64,000 bases of DNA from Halopiger djelfimassiliensis (GTDB lineage: Archaea; Halobacteriota; Halobacteria; Halobacteriales; Natrialbaceae): assembly GCF_000455365.1 (NCBI RefSeq), contig NZ_HG315686.1:181126-245125 (forward strand), given 5' to 3'. Below are positions 43,970-52,504 of this stretch, in pieces; the stretch's first letter is position 1; each line of letters starts with the position of its first letter. The notes below the pieces were generated by a model that was not told the DNA's origin, did not search any database, and worked only from the letters and a program-made list of their open reading frames with translations. A program made the translations under genes and the position numbers.

Positions 43970-44788
43970 ATGACCTCGAATTTACTTAATCACCAAATTG
44001 ACGATATCCTCGGGTCGGTGCTCGAGGATGCAAGCGGAGACGTCTACATGGTCAACCCCTCGTGGGATGCCATCGAAGAGTTCGTTTCGGTCGCCACCGA
44101 GTTCGACGGATCGCTTCCGACGGTCCACATGCTTGCCGACGAACGGACGCTGAAAGACGTCATGGACGACTTCATCGTCGCCTCCAACGCGGCCGACCTC
44201 ATCGCCGAGGACGCGCTCGCGCTGCGAACGCTCGAGGAGGCACCCGAAAACTCGCTGTTGATCACGAGCGACCGCGTCGTCGCCGTCGTCCACGCCGGGG
44301 ACCGCGTCGGCGGGCTCGTCACCGACGACGAGAGCTTCGTCGAGGACACCTACGACACGTACGCGGCCCGCTGGGAGGACGCCACGCAGTACAACCTCCG
44401 GACGCCGCCGATCACGGCCGTTCGCGAGACCCTCTCCGAGGAGATCAGCCCCGACGCCGAGGACGACTTCACGTCGATTCTCAACTCGCTCGAGACCGCC
44501 CGCGGCGACGGCGACGGCCTCGACGAGGTGACCATCTCGCTGCTGGTCGCGGCGAAAAACGAAGCGCTGCTGTACGACATCAGCAAGTGGGGCGAGGACG
44601 TCGGCATCGCCTCCAAGGCGACTTTCTCGCGTACCAAGACCAAGCTCGAGGACATGGGGCTTATCGACACCGAGAAGGTTCCGATCGACGTCGGACGGCC
44701 GCGGCTGCGCCTGAAGATCGGCGACGATCGCCTGCGTGAAGCCGACAACGGCCAGCTCGCGACGGTCGCACAGTCGATTCTCAACTGA
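43970..44788 (+). CDS. tbsP: Transcriptional regulator TbsP
   Basis: A 272-residue haloarchaeal regulator that I recognise as TbsP (DUF5821), described in Haloferax volcanii as acting with TrmB on genes of central carbon metabolism. It starts MTSNLLNHQIDDILGSVL, has a mixed alpha/beta central domain (about 20-135), and a C-terminal winged helix-turn-helix: GIASKATFSRTKTKLEDMGLIDTEKVPIDVGRPRLRL (about 215-252). The ATG at 43970 is preceded by AT-rich promoter sequence. A very large stem-loop begins two bases after the stop codon. Confidence 0.85.
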   Translation: MTSNLLNHQIDDILGSVLEDASGDVYMVNPSWDAIEEFVSVATEFDGSLPTVHMLADERTLKDVMDDFIVASNAADLIAEDALALRTLEEAPENSLLITSDRVVAVVHAGDRVGGLVTDDESFVEDTYDTYAARWEDATQYNLRTPPITAVRETLSEEISPDAEDDFTSILNSLETARGDGDGLDEVTISLLVAAKNEALLYDISKWGEDVGIASKATFSRTKTKLEDMGLIDTEKVPIDVGRPRLRLKIGDDRLREADNGQLATVAQSILN

Positions 44789-44790
44789 AC

Positions 44791-44868
44791 CGAAATTTTA
44801 CTCTGCGGTCTTTCGCGCCGGCGGCAGCGTAGCTGCCCCACGGCGCGTTGTCCCTCGGTAAAATTTCG
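44791..44868 (+). terminator. Large composite stem-loop directly after tbsP
   Basis: CGAAATTTTAC (44791-44801) pairs perfectly with GTAAAATTTCG (44858-44868). Inside, CGCGCCG (44814-44820) pairs with CGGCGCG (44841-44847), and GGCAGC (44823-44828) pairs with GCTGCC (44832-44837) around a three-base loop. The three nested stems share one axis. It could be a terminator, a 3' stabiliser or a small mobile repeat; the type given is provisional. Confidence 0.55.
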
Positions 44869-45063
44869 ATCAAAAGCCTCCTCCTTCCGTTCCGTGACCC
44901 AAAGCGTCACTCCACATCAGTCGTCGGCCCGCTCACGGCGTTGCCGTTCGCGGTCGTTATTGGGTAATCGCCTGCCCTTCCCCGGATCGCGTGCCCTCAC
45001 GTTCGTTCGGACACGCTCTCGGCCATCTGTATTAATACGACTGGCGAGTGATGGTTGAGAACC
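44869..45063. promoter_or_regulatory. Spacer with promoter of the broken cdd gene
   Basis: TATTAATA at 45030-45037 lies about 30 bases before the ATG at 45064 and looks like an intact TATA box. Nothing else is recognised. Confidence 0.45.
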
Positions 45064-45490
45064 ATGAACACATCGCCGCTGACCTCCGAAGACGAAGCGC
45101 TCCTCGAGCGAGTCATCGAGACGAACGGTCGACGAGCGCTTTTTCGACGGTGCACACATCGTCGCTGCGGGAATCCGGACGGACGACGGCAGCGTCTACG
45201 AGGGTGTGAGTCTCCCGGCGAGTATCGGCCGCGCTTCGTTCTGTGCGGAACCGGTCGCGGTCGGGTCCGCCATCGCTGACGGCACCCGTCATGACGCCAT
45301 CCGGACGTGCGTCGCCGTCGCGTACCCGATGGCGGATCACGAAGCGACCGAGATTCGGGTAGTCCCGCCGTGTGGTTCCTGCCGGGAGTTGCTGGCGGAT
45401 TACAACGAAGACATGCGCGTCATCGTCCCCGTCGACGGGGAGAACCGAGTCGTTGCCGCTATCGATCTCCGTCCGGCTCGGACGTGGTGA
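45064..45490 (+). pseudogene. cdd: Cytidine deaminase, frameshifted
   Basis: Cytidine deaminase hydrolyses cytidine to uridine for pyrimidine salvage. The N-terminal 20 codons (MNTSPLTSEDEALLERVIET) are in one frame; from about 45128 the family sequence continues in the next frame (DERFFDGAHIVAAGIRT, then GVSLPASIGRASFCAEPVAVG). The zinc motifs CAE and PCGSC are intact in the second part. The break near 45120-45130 needs a one-base loss or two-base gain to restore the frame. A GTG at 45206 could start a truncated protein lacking the first 48 or so residues. The promoter looks intact, so the lesion is recent or a sequencing error. Confidence 0.75.
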
Positions 45491-45557
45491 GTTCGCGACG
45501 ACGGCGTGTTCGCTACAGGACGCAAACCCCAAGTCACCGCCGCGAGAGTCCTCGAGT

Positions 45558-46262
45558 ATGTACGAGGCCGTCCACGCCCACCCCGACGGACAGAGCACGG
45601 TCGCCAGAGTCGCAAAGACGGCGGCCGAGTACGGGTTCGAGGGCGTGGTCGTGCGCAATCGATCGGGCGCTCGAGCCGACTACGACCCCGACCGGATCGC
45701 CGAGGCGTACGGTATCGACGTCGTCGACGGCATCGAAGTACAGGCCGACGATCCACAGCAAGCAAGCGGTGCCGTCGGCAACTACCGGACCTCCCACACC
45801 ATCGTTGCGATCGACGGCGGGACGAACGTGCTGAACCGGTTCGCCGTCGAGAACGACAAAGTCGACGTGCTCGCCCATCCCATGAGCGACTCCGGTGACG
45901 TAAACCACGTCCTCGCGAAAGCCGCCGTCGAGAACGGCGTCCGCCTCGAATTCGATCTCTCCGGCGTGCTCCGGGAAAGCGGCGGCCGGCGGGTACGAAC
46001 CATCCAGTCGCTTCGTAAACTCCGGGAGATCGTCGACTACTACGACGCACCCTACGTCGTGAGCGCGGCCCCCCGCTCACACCTCGAACTGCGAGCACCC
46101 CGCGAGCTGAAAGCGCTCGGGGAACAGGTGGGGTTCTCGAGCGACTTTATCGAGGCAGGGCTGGCAGAATGGGGCCGGCTCGCGGAGCGCAATCGCCACG
46201 TCAAGTCCGAGTCGTTCATTGAGCCGGGGGTCGAACGGGGCAGGTATGAAAAAGAGCCTTGA
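45558..46262 (+). CDS. rnp3: RNase P protein component 3 (Rpp30)
   Basis: Protein subunit of RNase P, which cuts the 5' leader from pre-tRNA. The 234 residues fold as a TIM-like barrel of the Rpp30 family: MYEAVHAHPDGQSTVARVA, VGNYRTSHTIVAIDGG, DVLAHPMSDSGDVNHVLAKAAVENGVRLEFDLS, and RKLREIVDYYDAPYVVSAAPRSHLELRAPREL. It is the first gene of a cluster rnp3, methyltransferase, rnp2, psmA. Its last 17 bases overlap the methyltransferase start. The ATG at 45558 gives the family's short N-terminus; the frame runs open further upstream without similarity. Confidence 0.92.
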   Translation: MYEAVHAHPDGQSTVARVAKTAAEYGFEGVVVRNRSGARADYDPDRIAEAYGIDVVDGIEVQADDPQQASGAVGNYRTSHTIVAIDGGTNVLNRFAVENDKVDVLAHPMSDSGDVNHVLAKAAVENGVRLEFDLSGVLRESGGRRVRTIQSLRKLREIVDYYDAPYVVSAAPRSHLELRAPRELKALGEQVGFSSDFIEAGLAEWGRLAERNRHVKSESFIEPGVERGRYEKEP

Positions 46263-46890
46263 GGACCACGCCGCCCGGTTCGACGAAATCGCCAGCGAGT
46301 ACGACGAGTCGAGCTCCGACGAGTACCGTGCCTGCGCCAACCTCGTGATCGAACACGCCGCGCCGAACCCGGACGACGTCGTGCTCGATCTCGGGACCGG
46401 GACCGGTGCGATCGCGCTCGCGCTCGCCCCCGACGCCGAACGCGTCGTCGGCCGCGACATCAGCGAGGGGATGATGGAGGAAGCCCAGCGGAAAGCCGAC
46501 GCGGAGGGACTCGAGAACCTCGAGTTCGGATACGGGACCTTCCGTGATCCCAGCTACGACGGCGACGTCGACGTCGTCACCTCCAACTTCGCGATGCATC
46601 ACCTTTCGGACGCGGAGAAACGCGAGGCGATCGCGGTGATCGCCGACCTCGAGCCACGGGCGTTCGTCCTCGGCGACGTGATGTTCTTCGGCGAACCCGA
46701 TCCCGAGGAACCCTTTTACTCGCCCGAGGTCGACGATCCGGCGACCGTCGGCGTGCTGGCCGACGCCTTTACCGACGCCGGCTTCTCGCTGACGGCCGTC
46801 GAGCGCGTGCACGATCAGGTCGGCGTGCTGGTCGCCGAGCGCGGACCGGCCGGCTCGGCCAGCCTGACGGCGGCCGACCGCGACGAATGA
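46246..46890 (+). CDS. Class I SAM-dependent methyltransferase
   Basis: A 214-residue Rossmann methyltransferase: VVLDLGTGTGAIALALA (motif I, about 45-61), GRDISEGMMEEAQRKA, and VVTSNFAMHHL (motif IV region), followed by the usual strand order. It overlaps rnp3 by 17 bases and rnp2 by four (ATGA), so it is embedded between two RNase P subunit genes and translated with them. A link to tRNA or RNA processing is therefore plausible but unproven; a small-molecule substrate is equally possible from the sequence. Confidence 0.88.
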   Translation: MKKSLEDHAARFDEIASEYDESSSDEYRACANLVIEHAAPNPDDVVLDLGTGTGAIALALAPDAERVVGRDISEGMMEEAQRKADAEGLENLEFGYGTFRDPSYDGDVDVVTSNFAMHHLSDAEKREAIAVIADLEPRAFVLGDVMFFGEPDPEEPFYSPEVDDPATVGVLADAFTDAGFSLTAVERVHDQVGVLVAERGPAGSASLTAADRDE

Positions 46891-47372
46891 AACACCTCCC
46901 GAAACACCTCCGGCCGCGGTGGCGGTATCTCGCGGTCGGAATCGAAGCGTGGCCGGACGCCGAGATCGACAGGCGCACGTTCCAGCGCGAGGTGTGGTAC
47001 GCGGGCCAGAACCTCCTCGGCGATCCGGGGAGTGCGGACGCCGATCTCTCGGTCGTCAGGTTCGAGTTCGCCGCCGGGACCGGCGATGCACTGGTGAAAG
47101 TCCGCCGCGGACACACCGAGTCGGCTCGCGCAGCCCTCGCCTGCATCGACGAGATAGACGGCTCTCCCGTCGGAATCGCCGTCCGCGGTATCAGTGGTAC
47201 GATCCGTGCCGCTGAAGAAAAGTATTTAGGACGCGGCGGGCAAGATTCCGAGGAGAGAAACGTCGTGTTCGGGAACGAGGAGCGAGTCGCCGTCGTGCGC
47301 GATGGATCTGCAGACGTGCGACTCGATGAGGCGTTCACGGGGACGACAGACCTCGATTACGATTTAGCGTGA
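46887..47372 (+). CDS. rnp2: RNase P protein component 2 (Pop5/Rpp14)
   Basis: A 161-residue RNase P subunit that pairs with the Rpp30 homologue. It begins MKHLPKHLRPRWRYLAVGIE, and has the RRM-like core with LLGDPGSADADLSVVRFE, GDALVKVRRGHTESARAAL and VRGISGTIRAAEEKYLG. The C-terminal 30 residues are an acidic extension. The start overlaps the methyltransferase stop by four bases and psmA begins four bases after its stop, so transcription with the proteasome gene is likely. Confidence 0.92.
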   Translation: MKHLPKHLRPRWRYLAVGIEAWPDAEIDRRTFQREVWYAGQNLLGDPGSADADLSVVRFEFAAGTGDALVKVRRGHTESARAALACIDEIDGSPVGIAVRGISGTIRAAEEKYLGRGGQDSEERNVVFGNEERVAVVRDGSADVRLDEAFTGTTDLDYDLA

Positions 47373-47376
47373 TACT

Positions 47377-48132
47377 ATGCAGGGACAAGCCCAACAGCAG
47401 GCGTACGACCGCGGCATCACGATCTTCTCGCCGGACGGCCGACTTTACCAGGTCGAGTACGCCCGCGAGGCGGTCAAACGCGGCACGGCAAGTATCGGTG
47501 TTCGAACGAGCGATGGCGTCGTGCTGGCCGTCGACAAACGAGTTCCCTCCCCGCTGCTCGAGGACTCGAGCGTCGAGAAGATCCACAAGGCAGACGACCA
47601 CATCGGGATCGCAAGCGCGGGCCACGTCGCCGACGCCCGCCAGTTGATCGACTTCGCGCGCCGCCAGTCGCAGGTCAACCAGCTGCGCTACGGCGAGCCG
47701 ATCGGCGTCGAGACGCTGACCAAGGAAGTCACCGACCACATCCAGCAGTACACGCAGGTCGGCGGCGCGCGCCCGTTCGGGGTCGCGCTGATCGTCGGCG
47801 GTATCGACAACGGCGAACCGCGGCTGTTCGAAACCGACCCGTCGGGGACGCCCTACGAGTGGAAGGCGCTGGCCGTCGGTGCCGACCGCGGCGAACTCCA
47901 GAACTACCTCGAGGAGAACTACGACGAGGACGCCGACCTCGATGGCGGCATCTCGCTTGCCCTCGACGCACTCGCATCGGTCAACGATGGCTCCTTGCTC
48001 GCAAACGAGGTCGGTCTCGCGACGGTCGACGTCGAAACCGAATCCTTCGAGCAGTTCGAACAGGATCGTATCGCCGGCTACCTCGAGGAGAACGGTCTCC
48101 TCGACGAAGGCGACGAGCCCGACGACGAGTAA
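47377..48132 (+). CDS. psmA: Proteasome alpha subunit
   Basis: Outer-ring subunit of the 20S proteasome, which gates entry of protein substrates. 251 residues with the alpha signature YDRGITIFSPDGRLYQVEYAREAVKRGT and the following SIGVRTSDGVVLAVDKR. The acidic C-terminal tail (DEGDEPDDE) is typical of haloarchaea. It does not have the beta-subunit catalytic threonine, as expected. The beta subunit is not in this window. It starts four bases after rnp2. Confidence 0.96.
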   Translation: MQGQAQQQAYDRGITIFSPDGRLYQVEYAREAVKRGTASIGVRTSDGVVLAVDKRVPSPLLEDSSVEKIHKADDHIGIASAGHVADARQLIDFARRQSQVNQLRYGEPIGVETLTKEVTDHIQQYTQVGGARPFGVALIVGGIDNGEPRLFETDPSGTPYEWKALAVGADRGELQNYLEENYDEDADLDGGISLALDALASVNDGSLLANEVGLATVDVETESFEQFEQDRIAGYLEENGLLDEGDEPDDE

Positions 48133-48364
48133 GCGGATCGAAACCGACTTTTTCGACCGTTCGTGGATCGGTAGCCGTCAGCAACCGGTTTTCGTCACCG
48201 ATCGATCCTGGTCGACGGCTCGCCGGGACCGATTGAGTCCCCACCGTTCGAACCATCGAGTTATCACCGATCGTCGATCTCGGTTGGGTTCGATGGGTGC
48301 CGGATCGGGCGACCGCGTTCCGGATCGGGAAACACTCTTTTAATTGGCGAGGAAAGATCCAGTC
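48133..48364. promoter_or_regulatory. Spacer with sbds promoter
   Basis: CTCTTTTAATT around 48335-48344 lies about 25 bases before the ATG at 48365 and is the probable TATA region of the SBDS gene. Otherwise no gene is seen. Confidence 0.45.
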
Positions 48365-49090
48365 ATGATTTCGCTCGACGAGGCGGTCACGGCGCGACTC
48401 GAGTCCCACGGGGCGCGCTTCGAGGTACTCGTAGATCCGGACGCGGCGCTTGCGATCAAACGCGACGAGTTCGAGGGCGATCTCGAGGACGTCATCGCGG
48501 CCGAAGACGTCTTCGAGGACGCCTCCCGCGGGGACCGACCCGCCGAGAACGACCTCGAGACGGTATTCGACACGACCGAACCGCTCGAGATCATCCCCGA
48601 AGTCATCAAACGGGGGGAGATACAGATCACGGCCGAACAGCGCCGGGAGATGCAAGAACAAAAGCGCAAGCAGTTGATCGACACCATCGCACGGAACGCG
48701 GTCAACCCCCAGATGGACAACGCGCCGCATCCCCCCGAACGGATCGAGAACGCGCTCGAGGAAGCGGGATTCACGGTCGATCCGATGGAACCGGTCGAGG
48801 GGCAGGTCGACGACGCCCTCGACGCGTTGCGCCCGGTGATCCCGATCCGGTTCGAAGAGGTCACCGTCGCGGTACAGGTGCCGGCCGAGTACGCCGGCAG
48901 CGCACAGGCCCAGATCCGCCAGTTCGGCGAGCTAGAACGCGAGGAGTGGCAACCCGACGGATCGTGGATCGGCGTCCTCACGTTCCCGGCGGGGATGCAA
49001 AACGACTTCTACGACGTGGTCAACGAGTACACGAGCGGCGAGGCCGAAACGGAGATCGTCAAGGACAAGGACGATATCAAGACCCGGTAA
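48365..49090 (+). CDS. sbds: Ribosome maturation protein SBDS
   Basis: SBDS/Sdo1 helps release eIF6 from the large ribosomal subunit during maturation. The 241 residues show the N-terminal FYSH domain ([29 protein letters not shown]), the central helical domain ([45 protein letters not shown]), and a C-terminal ferredoxin-like domain ending [16 protein letters not shown]. An in-frame TTG at 48344 would lie just after the TATA element, so the ATG is chosen as a leaderless start. It follows the proteasome cluster, as often in archaea. Confidence 0.94.
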   Translation: MISLDEAVTARLESHGARFEVLVDPDAALAIKRDEFEGDLEDVIAAEDVFEDASRGDRPAENDLETVFDTTEPLEIIPEVIKRGEIQITAEQRREMQEQKRKQLIDTIARNAVNPQMDNAPHPPERIENALEEAGFTVDPMEPVEGQVDDALDALRPVIPIRFEEVTVAVQVPAEYAGSAQAQIRQFGELEREEWQPDGSWIGVLTFPAGMQNDFYDVVNEYTSGEAETEIVKDKDDIKTR

Positions 49091-49614
49091 GCCGATTCGT
49101 CGGCCGCATTCTCGTGGTTCGGCTGACTTCCGTGCCCGGGTGGCTCGACTCCAGTCGTCACGATCCGGGAGACCGCCTCGAGTGCCAACCGGACGGCATC
49201 CGCCGTCGGTTCTTTGCAAGCGCTCGGAACAGACCGTCGTCGAACCGCTAAACCTTGGTGCAGTTGTGCCGACGGGAGCCGCTCCAAACCGGCGACTGAT
49301 GCGGGATACCGGACCGGCCGACGGCGGCGTGCACTGGATTCAAGACGGTTCGACGCGTACGGTCGGCTATGATCGTCGTCCGTTCAACGGAGGTGTTCGA
49401 CCGGCATCGACCGCAATAGCGTGTTCGGGCGCACGTCACTCCGTTCGTTCCCACCCGTTTCGCCGCACGTATGCCCGGGGCATCGCCAAATCGGCTGCCG
49501 GAGCGGCGACGGACGGGGCCACGCGTTCGAGACACGATCCGTCCCGGACGACCCTCGTGAGACCGGCACAGACGAGCAACTGCGCCCGACGGCCACACAC
49601 GCCCAGCCACTCGC
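49091..49614. other. Long spacer between sbds and hflX
   Basis: About 520 bases of normal GC content. Frames on both strands are Arg/Ser/Pro-rich and lack the acidic character of real genes here. No tRNA, strong repeat or family motif was found; an undetected small RNA is possible. Confidence 0.5.
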
Positions 49615-50916
49615 ATGAGAGCAATCATCGCCAAGCGCGTCGATTCCGGAACGCCGGAGACGAGTGAAATCCGCGATCTCGCCGCGGCGGCGGGATACAC
49701 CGTCATCGGCGAGGTCACCCAGTCCAGACGAGCCGATCCGGCCCTCCAGATCGGCGAGGGAAAAGCCCAGGAACTCGCCGATCTGGTCGCCGAAACCGAT
49801 GCGACGACGGTTATCTTCGACAACCGACTCGGCCCGTACCAGACGTACAACCTCGGGCAACTCCTGCCCGACGGCGTCGAGGTCATCGATCGGTTCACGC
49901 TGATCCTCGAAATCTTCGGCCAGCGCGCCCAGACACGAAAAGCACAGCTCCAGGTCGAACTGGCCGAACTCCGGTACGAACTGCCCCGAGCCGAAGCGAA
50001 AACGAGCCTCGCCAAACGCGACGAACATCCCGGTTTCATGGGGCTGGGCGAGTACGACGAGAGCCGCGAGCAGGACATCAAAGCCCAGATCAGCCGGATC
50101 AAGGACGAACTCGAGCGGATCGAGCGGACCGAAGAGCATCGCCGGGAGCGCCGGCGCGACTCCGGCTTCGATCTGGTCGCACTCGCCGGGTACACGAACG
50201 CCGGCAAGTCCACGCTTCTCAGACAGCTTTCGTCGGATCTCGAGGTCGACGAAAACGAGGACTTGCATCCGGACCTCGACTCGACGGCCGAGTCCAAGGA
50301 CAAACTGTTTACGACGCTTGGGACGACGACCCGCCGGGCCGCTATCGAACCGCGGGACGTGCTGGTCACCGACACCGTCGGGTTCATCAGCGATCTCCCC
50401 CACTGGCTCGTCGAATCGTTCAAATCGACGCTTGATTCGGTCTACCGGGCCGATCTCGTCTTGCTCGTCGTCGACGTCAGCGAACCAGTCGACGAGATCC
50501 ACGAGAAACTCGTTACCTGTCACGACACCCTCTACGAGCGCAACGAGGCTCCGATCGTGACGGTACTGAACAAGATCGATCAGGTCAGCGACGAGGAACT
50601 GGCCGAAAAGCGCGACGCGCTCTCGGCGCTCGCGCCGAACCCGGTTACCGTCAGCGCGAAGGACGGAACGAACGTCGACGCCTTGCTCGAGCGGATCGAT
50701 GCCGAACTCCCTGACTGGGAACGGGAGCGTCTCGTCTTGCCGATGACCGACGAGACGATGAGCCTCGTCTCGTGGATTCACGACAACGCAAACGTCGAGG
50801 ACGTAACCTACGGTGACGAAGACGTGCTGGTCTCCTTCGAGGCCCGTCCCGCAGTGATTTCACAGGCGCGCTCGCGTGCGAGCGAACTCCGGACTGCGAC
50901 GGCGGAATCCACGTGA
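49615..50916 (+). CDS. hflX: GTPase HflX
   Basis: Ribosome-associated GTPase of the Obg-HflX group. The 433-residue protein has the N-terminal HflX domain (IGEGKAQELADLV, DNRLGPYQTYNLGQLL), a coiled linker (FGQRAQTRKAQLQVELAELRYELPR), and a G domain: G1 GYTNAGKST (Lys198), G3 DTVGFISDLPHWLVESF, and G4 NKID. An acidic insert of about 30 residues sits between G1 and G3. The C-terminal 60 residues form the small beta domain. A role in ribosome splitting under stress is inferred from the family. Confidence 0.94.
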   Translation: MRAIIAKRVDSGTPETSEIRDLAAAAGYTVIGEVTQSRRADPALQIGEGKAQELADLVAETDATTVIFDNRLGPYQTYNLGQLLPDGVEVIDRFTLILEIFGQRAQTRKAQLQVELAELRYELPRAEAKTSLAKRDEHPGFMGLGEYDESREQDIKAQISRIKDELERIERTEEHRRERRRDSGFDLVALAGYTNAGKSTLLRQLSSDLEVDENEDLHPDLDSTAESKDKLFTTLGTTTRRAAIEPRDVLVTDTVGFISDLPHWLVESFKSTLDSVYRADLVLLVVDVSEPVDEIHEKLVTCHDTLYERNEAPIVTVLNKIDQVSDEELAEKRDALSALAPNPVTVSAKDGTNVDALLERIDAELPDWERERLVLPMTDETMSLVSWIHDNANVEDVTYGDEDVLVSFEARPAVISQARSRASELRTATAEST

Positions 50917-50961
50917 CCGCCACGGCTTCGCGCGTGTGACCGCCGTCCCGCGTATCCCTCA

Positions 50962-50969
50962 CTTATAAA
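50962..50969 (+). promoter_or_regulatory. TATA box of the thiolase-like gene
   Basis: CTTATAAA is centred 28 bases before the ATG at 50994, a clear leaderless promoter arrangement. Confidence 0.65.
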
Positions 50970-50993
50970 TTACTGCTTCAAGTTCGGTACGGT

Positions 50994-52148
50994 ATGGAAC
51001 GTGTTGCAATCATCGGCGCGTCCATGACCCAGTTCGGACAACGCGAGGGCTGGATCATGGATCTCCTCGCCGAGGCCGGGATCGAGTGTCTCGAGGATGC
51101 AGGCGTCGATTCCGACGCCGTCGAGCACCTGTACGTCTCGAACATGGCCAGCGGCGAGTTCGAAGGACAGACCGGGGTGATGAACGCGCTTGCGCACGAT
51201 CTGGGCGTGATGCCGGCGTACGCCCAGCGGATCGATCAGACGAGTTCCAGCGGCGGTGCAGGGATCTACGCCGCCTGGCAATCGGTCGCAAGCGGGGCCA
51301 GCGAGATGACGCTGCTGGTCGGCGGCGAGAAGATGACTCACTGTACCACCGGCGAGGCAACCGACATTATCGCCTCGATCGCCCATCCGGCCGAGTACAA
51401 ACAGGGCGTCACGCTGCCGTCGTTTGCCGGACTCACGGCACGACACTACCTCGAGCGGTTCGACGCGCCCCGGGAGAGCCTCGCGAAGGTCGCGGTCAAG
51501 AACCACGAGAACGGGGTCGACAACCCGAACGCCCAGTTCCAAAAGGAGATCGACGTCGAGACGGCCCTCGAGTCGCCGATCGTCGCGGATCCGCTTCGGC
51601 TGTACGACTTCTGTCCGATCACGGACGGCTCGGCCGCGCTCATGTTCTGTCCAGAGTCGGTCGCCGCGGAGTATACCGACGAGTACGTCGTGGTTTCGGG
51701 TATCGACGGCGCGACCGACACCCACGTCGTCCACGAACGCGAGGATCCGACCGTGATGGGCGGCGTCGTCGAAAGCGGGCGCGGTGCCTACGAGATGAGC
51801 GGCCGCGAACCCGAGGACATCGACGTCGCCGAACTCCACGACATGTTCACCATCCTCGAGTTCCTCCAGATGGAGGGACTCGGGTTTGCCGAACACGGTT
51901 CGGCCTGGCAACTCGTCGAGGAGGGATACACGACACGAGACGGCGAGTTACCGATCAACACCTCCGGCGGACTCAAGTCCAAGGGTCACCCGCTCGGCGC
52001 AAGCGGCGTCGCTCAGGGCGTCGAGATCTACGAACAGCTCATCGGCGAAGCAGGGCCGCGACAGGTCGACGCGGACGTGGGACTGTGCTGCAACGTCGGC
52101 GGCTTCGGCAACTGCGTGATTACCACCATCATGGAGGCTGCACAATGA
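50994..52148 (+). CDS. Thiolase-like acyltransferase with Ser in place of the nucleophilic Cys
   Basis: A 384-residue thiolase-fold protein. The active-site histidine in SKGHPLGASG and the late cysteine/glycine loop (LCCNVGGFGN) are present. At the usual nucleophile position (A-C-A-S-G-G in archaeal acetyl-CoA acetyltransferases) it reads T-S-S-S-G-G (83-88), so Ser84 replaces the cysteine. It overlaps a DUF35 gene by four bases, as archaeal thiolases that channel acetoacetyl-CoA to mevalonate do. With the cysteine missing, it may be a non-condensing or structural paralogue, or use another mechanism. The protein is otherwise intact. Confidence 0.82.
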   Translation: MERVAIIGASMTQFGQREGWIMDLLAEAGIECLEDAGVDSDAVEHLYVSNMASGEFEGQTGVMNALAHDLGVMPAYAQRIDQTSSSGGAGIYAAWQSVASGASEMTLLVGGEKMTHCTTGEATDIIASIAHPAEYKQGVTLPSFAGLTARHYLERFDAPRESLAKVAVKNHENGVDNPNAQFQKEIDVETALESPIVADPLRLYDFCPITDGSAALMFCPESVAAEYTDEYVVVSGIDGATDTHVVHEREDPTVMGGVVESGRGAYEMSGREPEDIDVAELHDMFTILEFLQMEGLGFAEHGSAWQLVEEGYTTRDGELPINTSGGLKSKGHPLGASGVAQGVEIYEQLIGEAGPRQVDADVGLCCNVGGFGNCVITTIMEAAQ

Positions 52149-52504
52149 CCATGGAGGCCACCCGTTACGAGGACGGTTCGATCAGCTACCCCGGTCACCC
52201 GCGCGGCCCCGGCGGCGCGGAGCCGGTGGAAACGATCGACCTCAGCGAGCACACCGCGGAGGTCATCACCTGGACGACCAGTACCGCGACACCGCCGGGC
52301 GTTCGCGAACCGAACCACCTCGCGATCGTCGAGTTTACCGTCGACGGCGAGTCGGTTCGGGCCCTCGGTCAGGTGACGACCGACGACATCGAGACCGGGG
52401 ACGAAGTCCGGCCGGTCTACGTCGAGGAACTTCGCGAGCCCGGCGCTGGAATTCGGGAACCCGAAAGCCAAGACTGGGACGGTTACCGGTTCGAGCCGGT
52501 CTGA
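52145..52504 (+). CDS. DUF35 OB-fold protein
   Basis: A 119-residue partner of archaeal thiolase-type enzymes. The OB-fold core is seen in AEVITWTTSTATPPGVREPNHLAIVEFTVDGESVRALGQVT and GDEVRPVYVEELRE. The N-terminal zinc-ribbon cysteines of full-length DUF35 proteins are absent: the start (RYEDGSISYPGHPRGPGG) contains none. In the characterised archaeal complex the DUF35 subunit bridges thiolase and HMG-CoA synthase. Here it is translationally coupled to the thiolase-like gene. Its 3' end overlaps the convergent gene by 22 bases. Confidence 0.85.
   Translation: MTMEATRYEDGSISYPGHPRGPGGAEPVETIDLSEHTAEVITWTTSTATPPGVREPNHLAIVEFTVDGESVRALGQVTTDDIETGDEVRPVYVEELREPGAGIREPESQDWDGYRFEPV

Noticed and set aside
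41387-44788. CHAT gene and tbsP considered as one defence operon
   Set aside because: They are separated by about 400 bases with separate promoter-like sequence, and TbsP is a metabolic regulator found widely without a CHAT neighbour as far as I know.
49140-49667. Forward frame in the sbds-hflX spacer
   Set aside because: The product is basic and Ser/Arg/Pro-rich, overlaps the hflX start and has no recognisable motif, unlike the acidic proteins of this genome.
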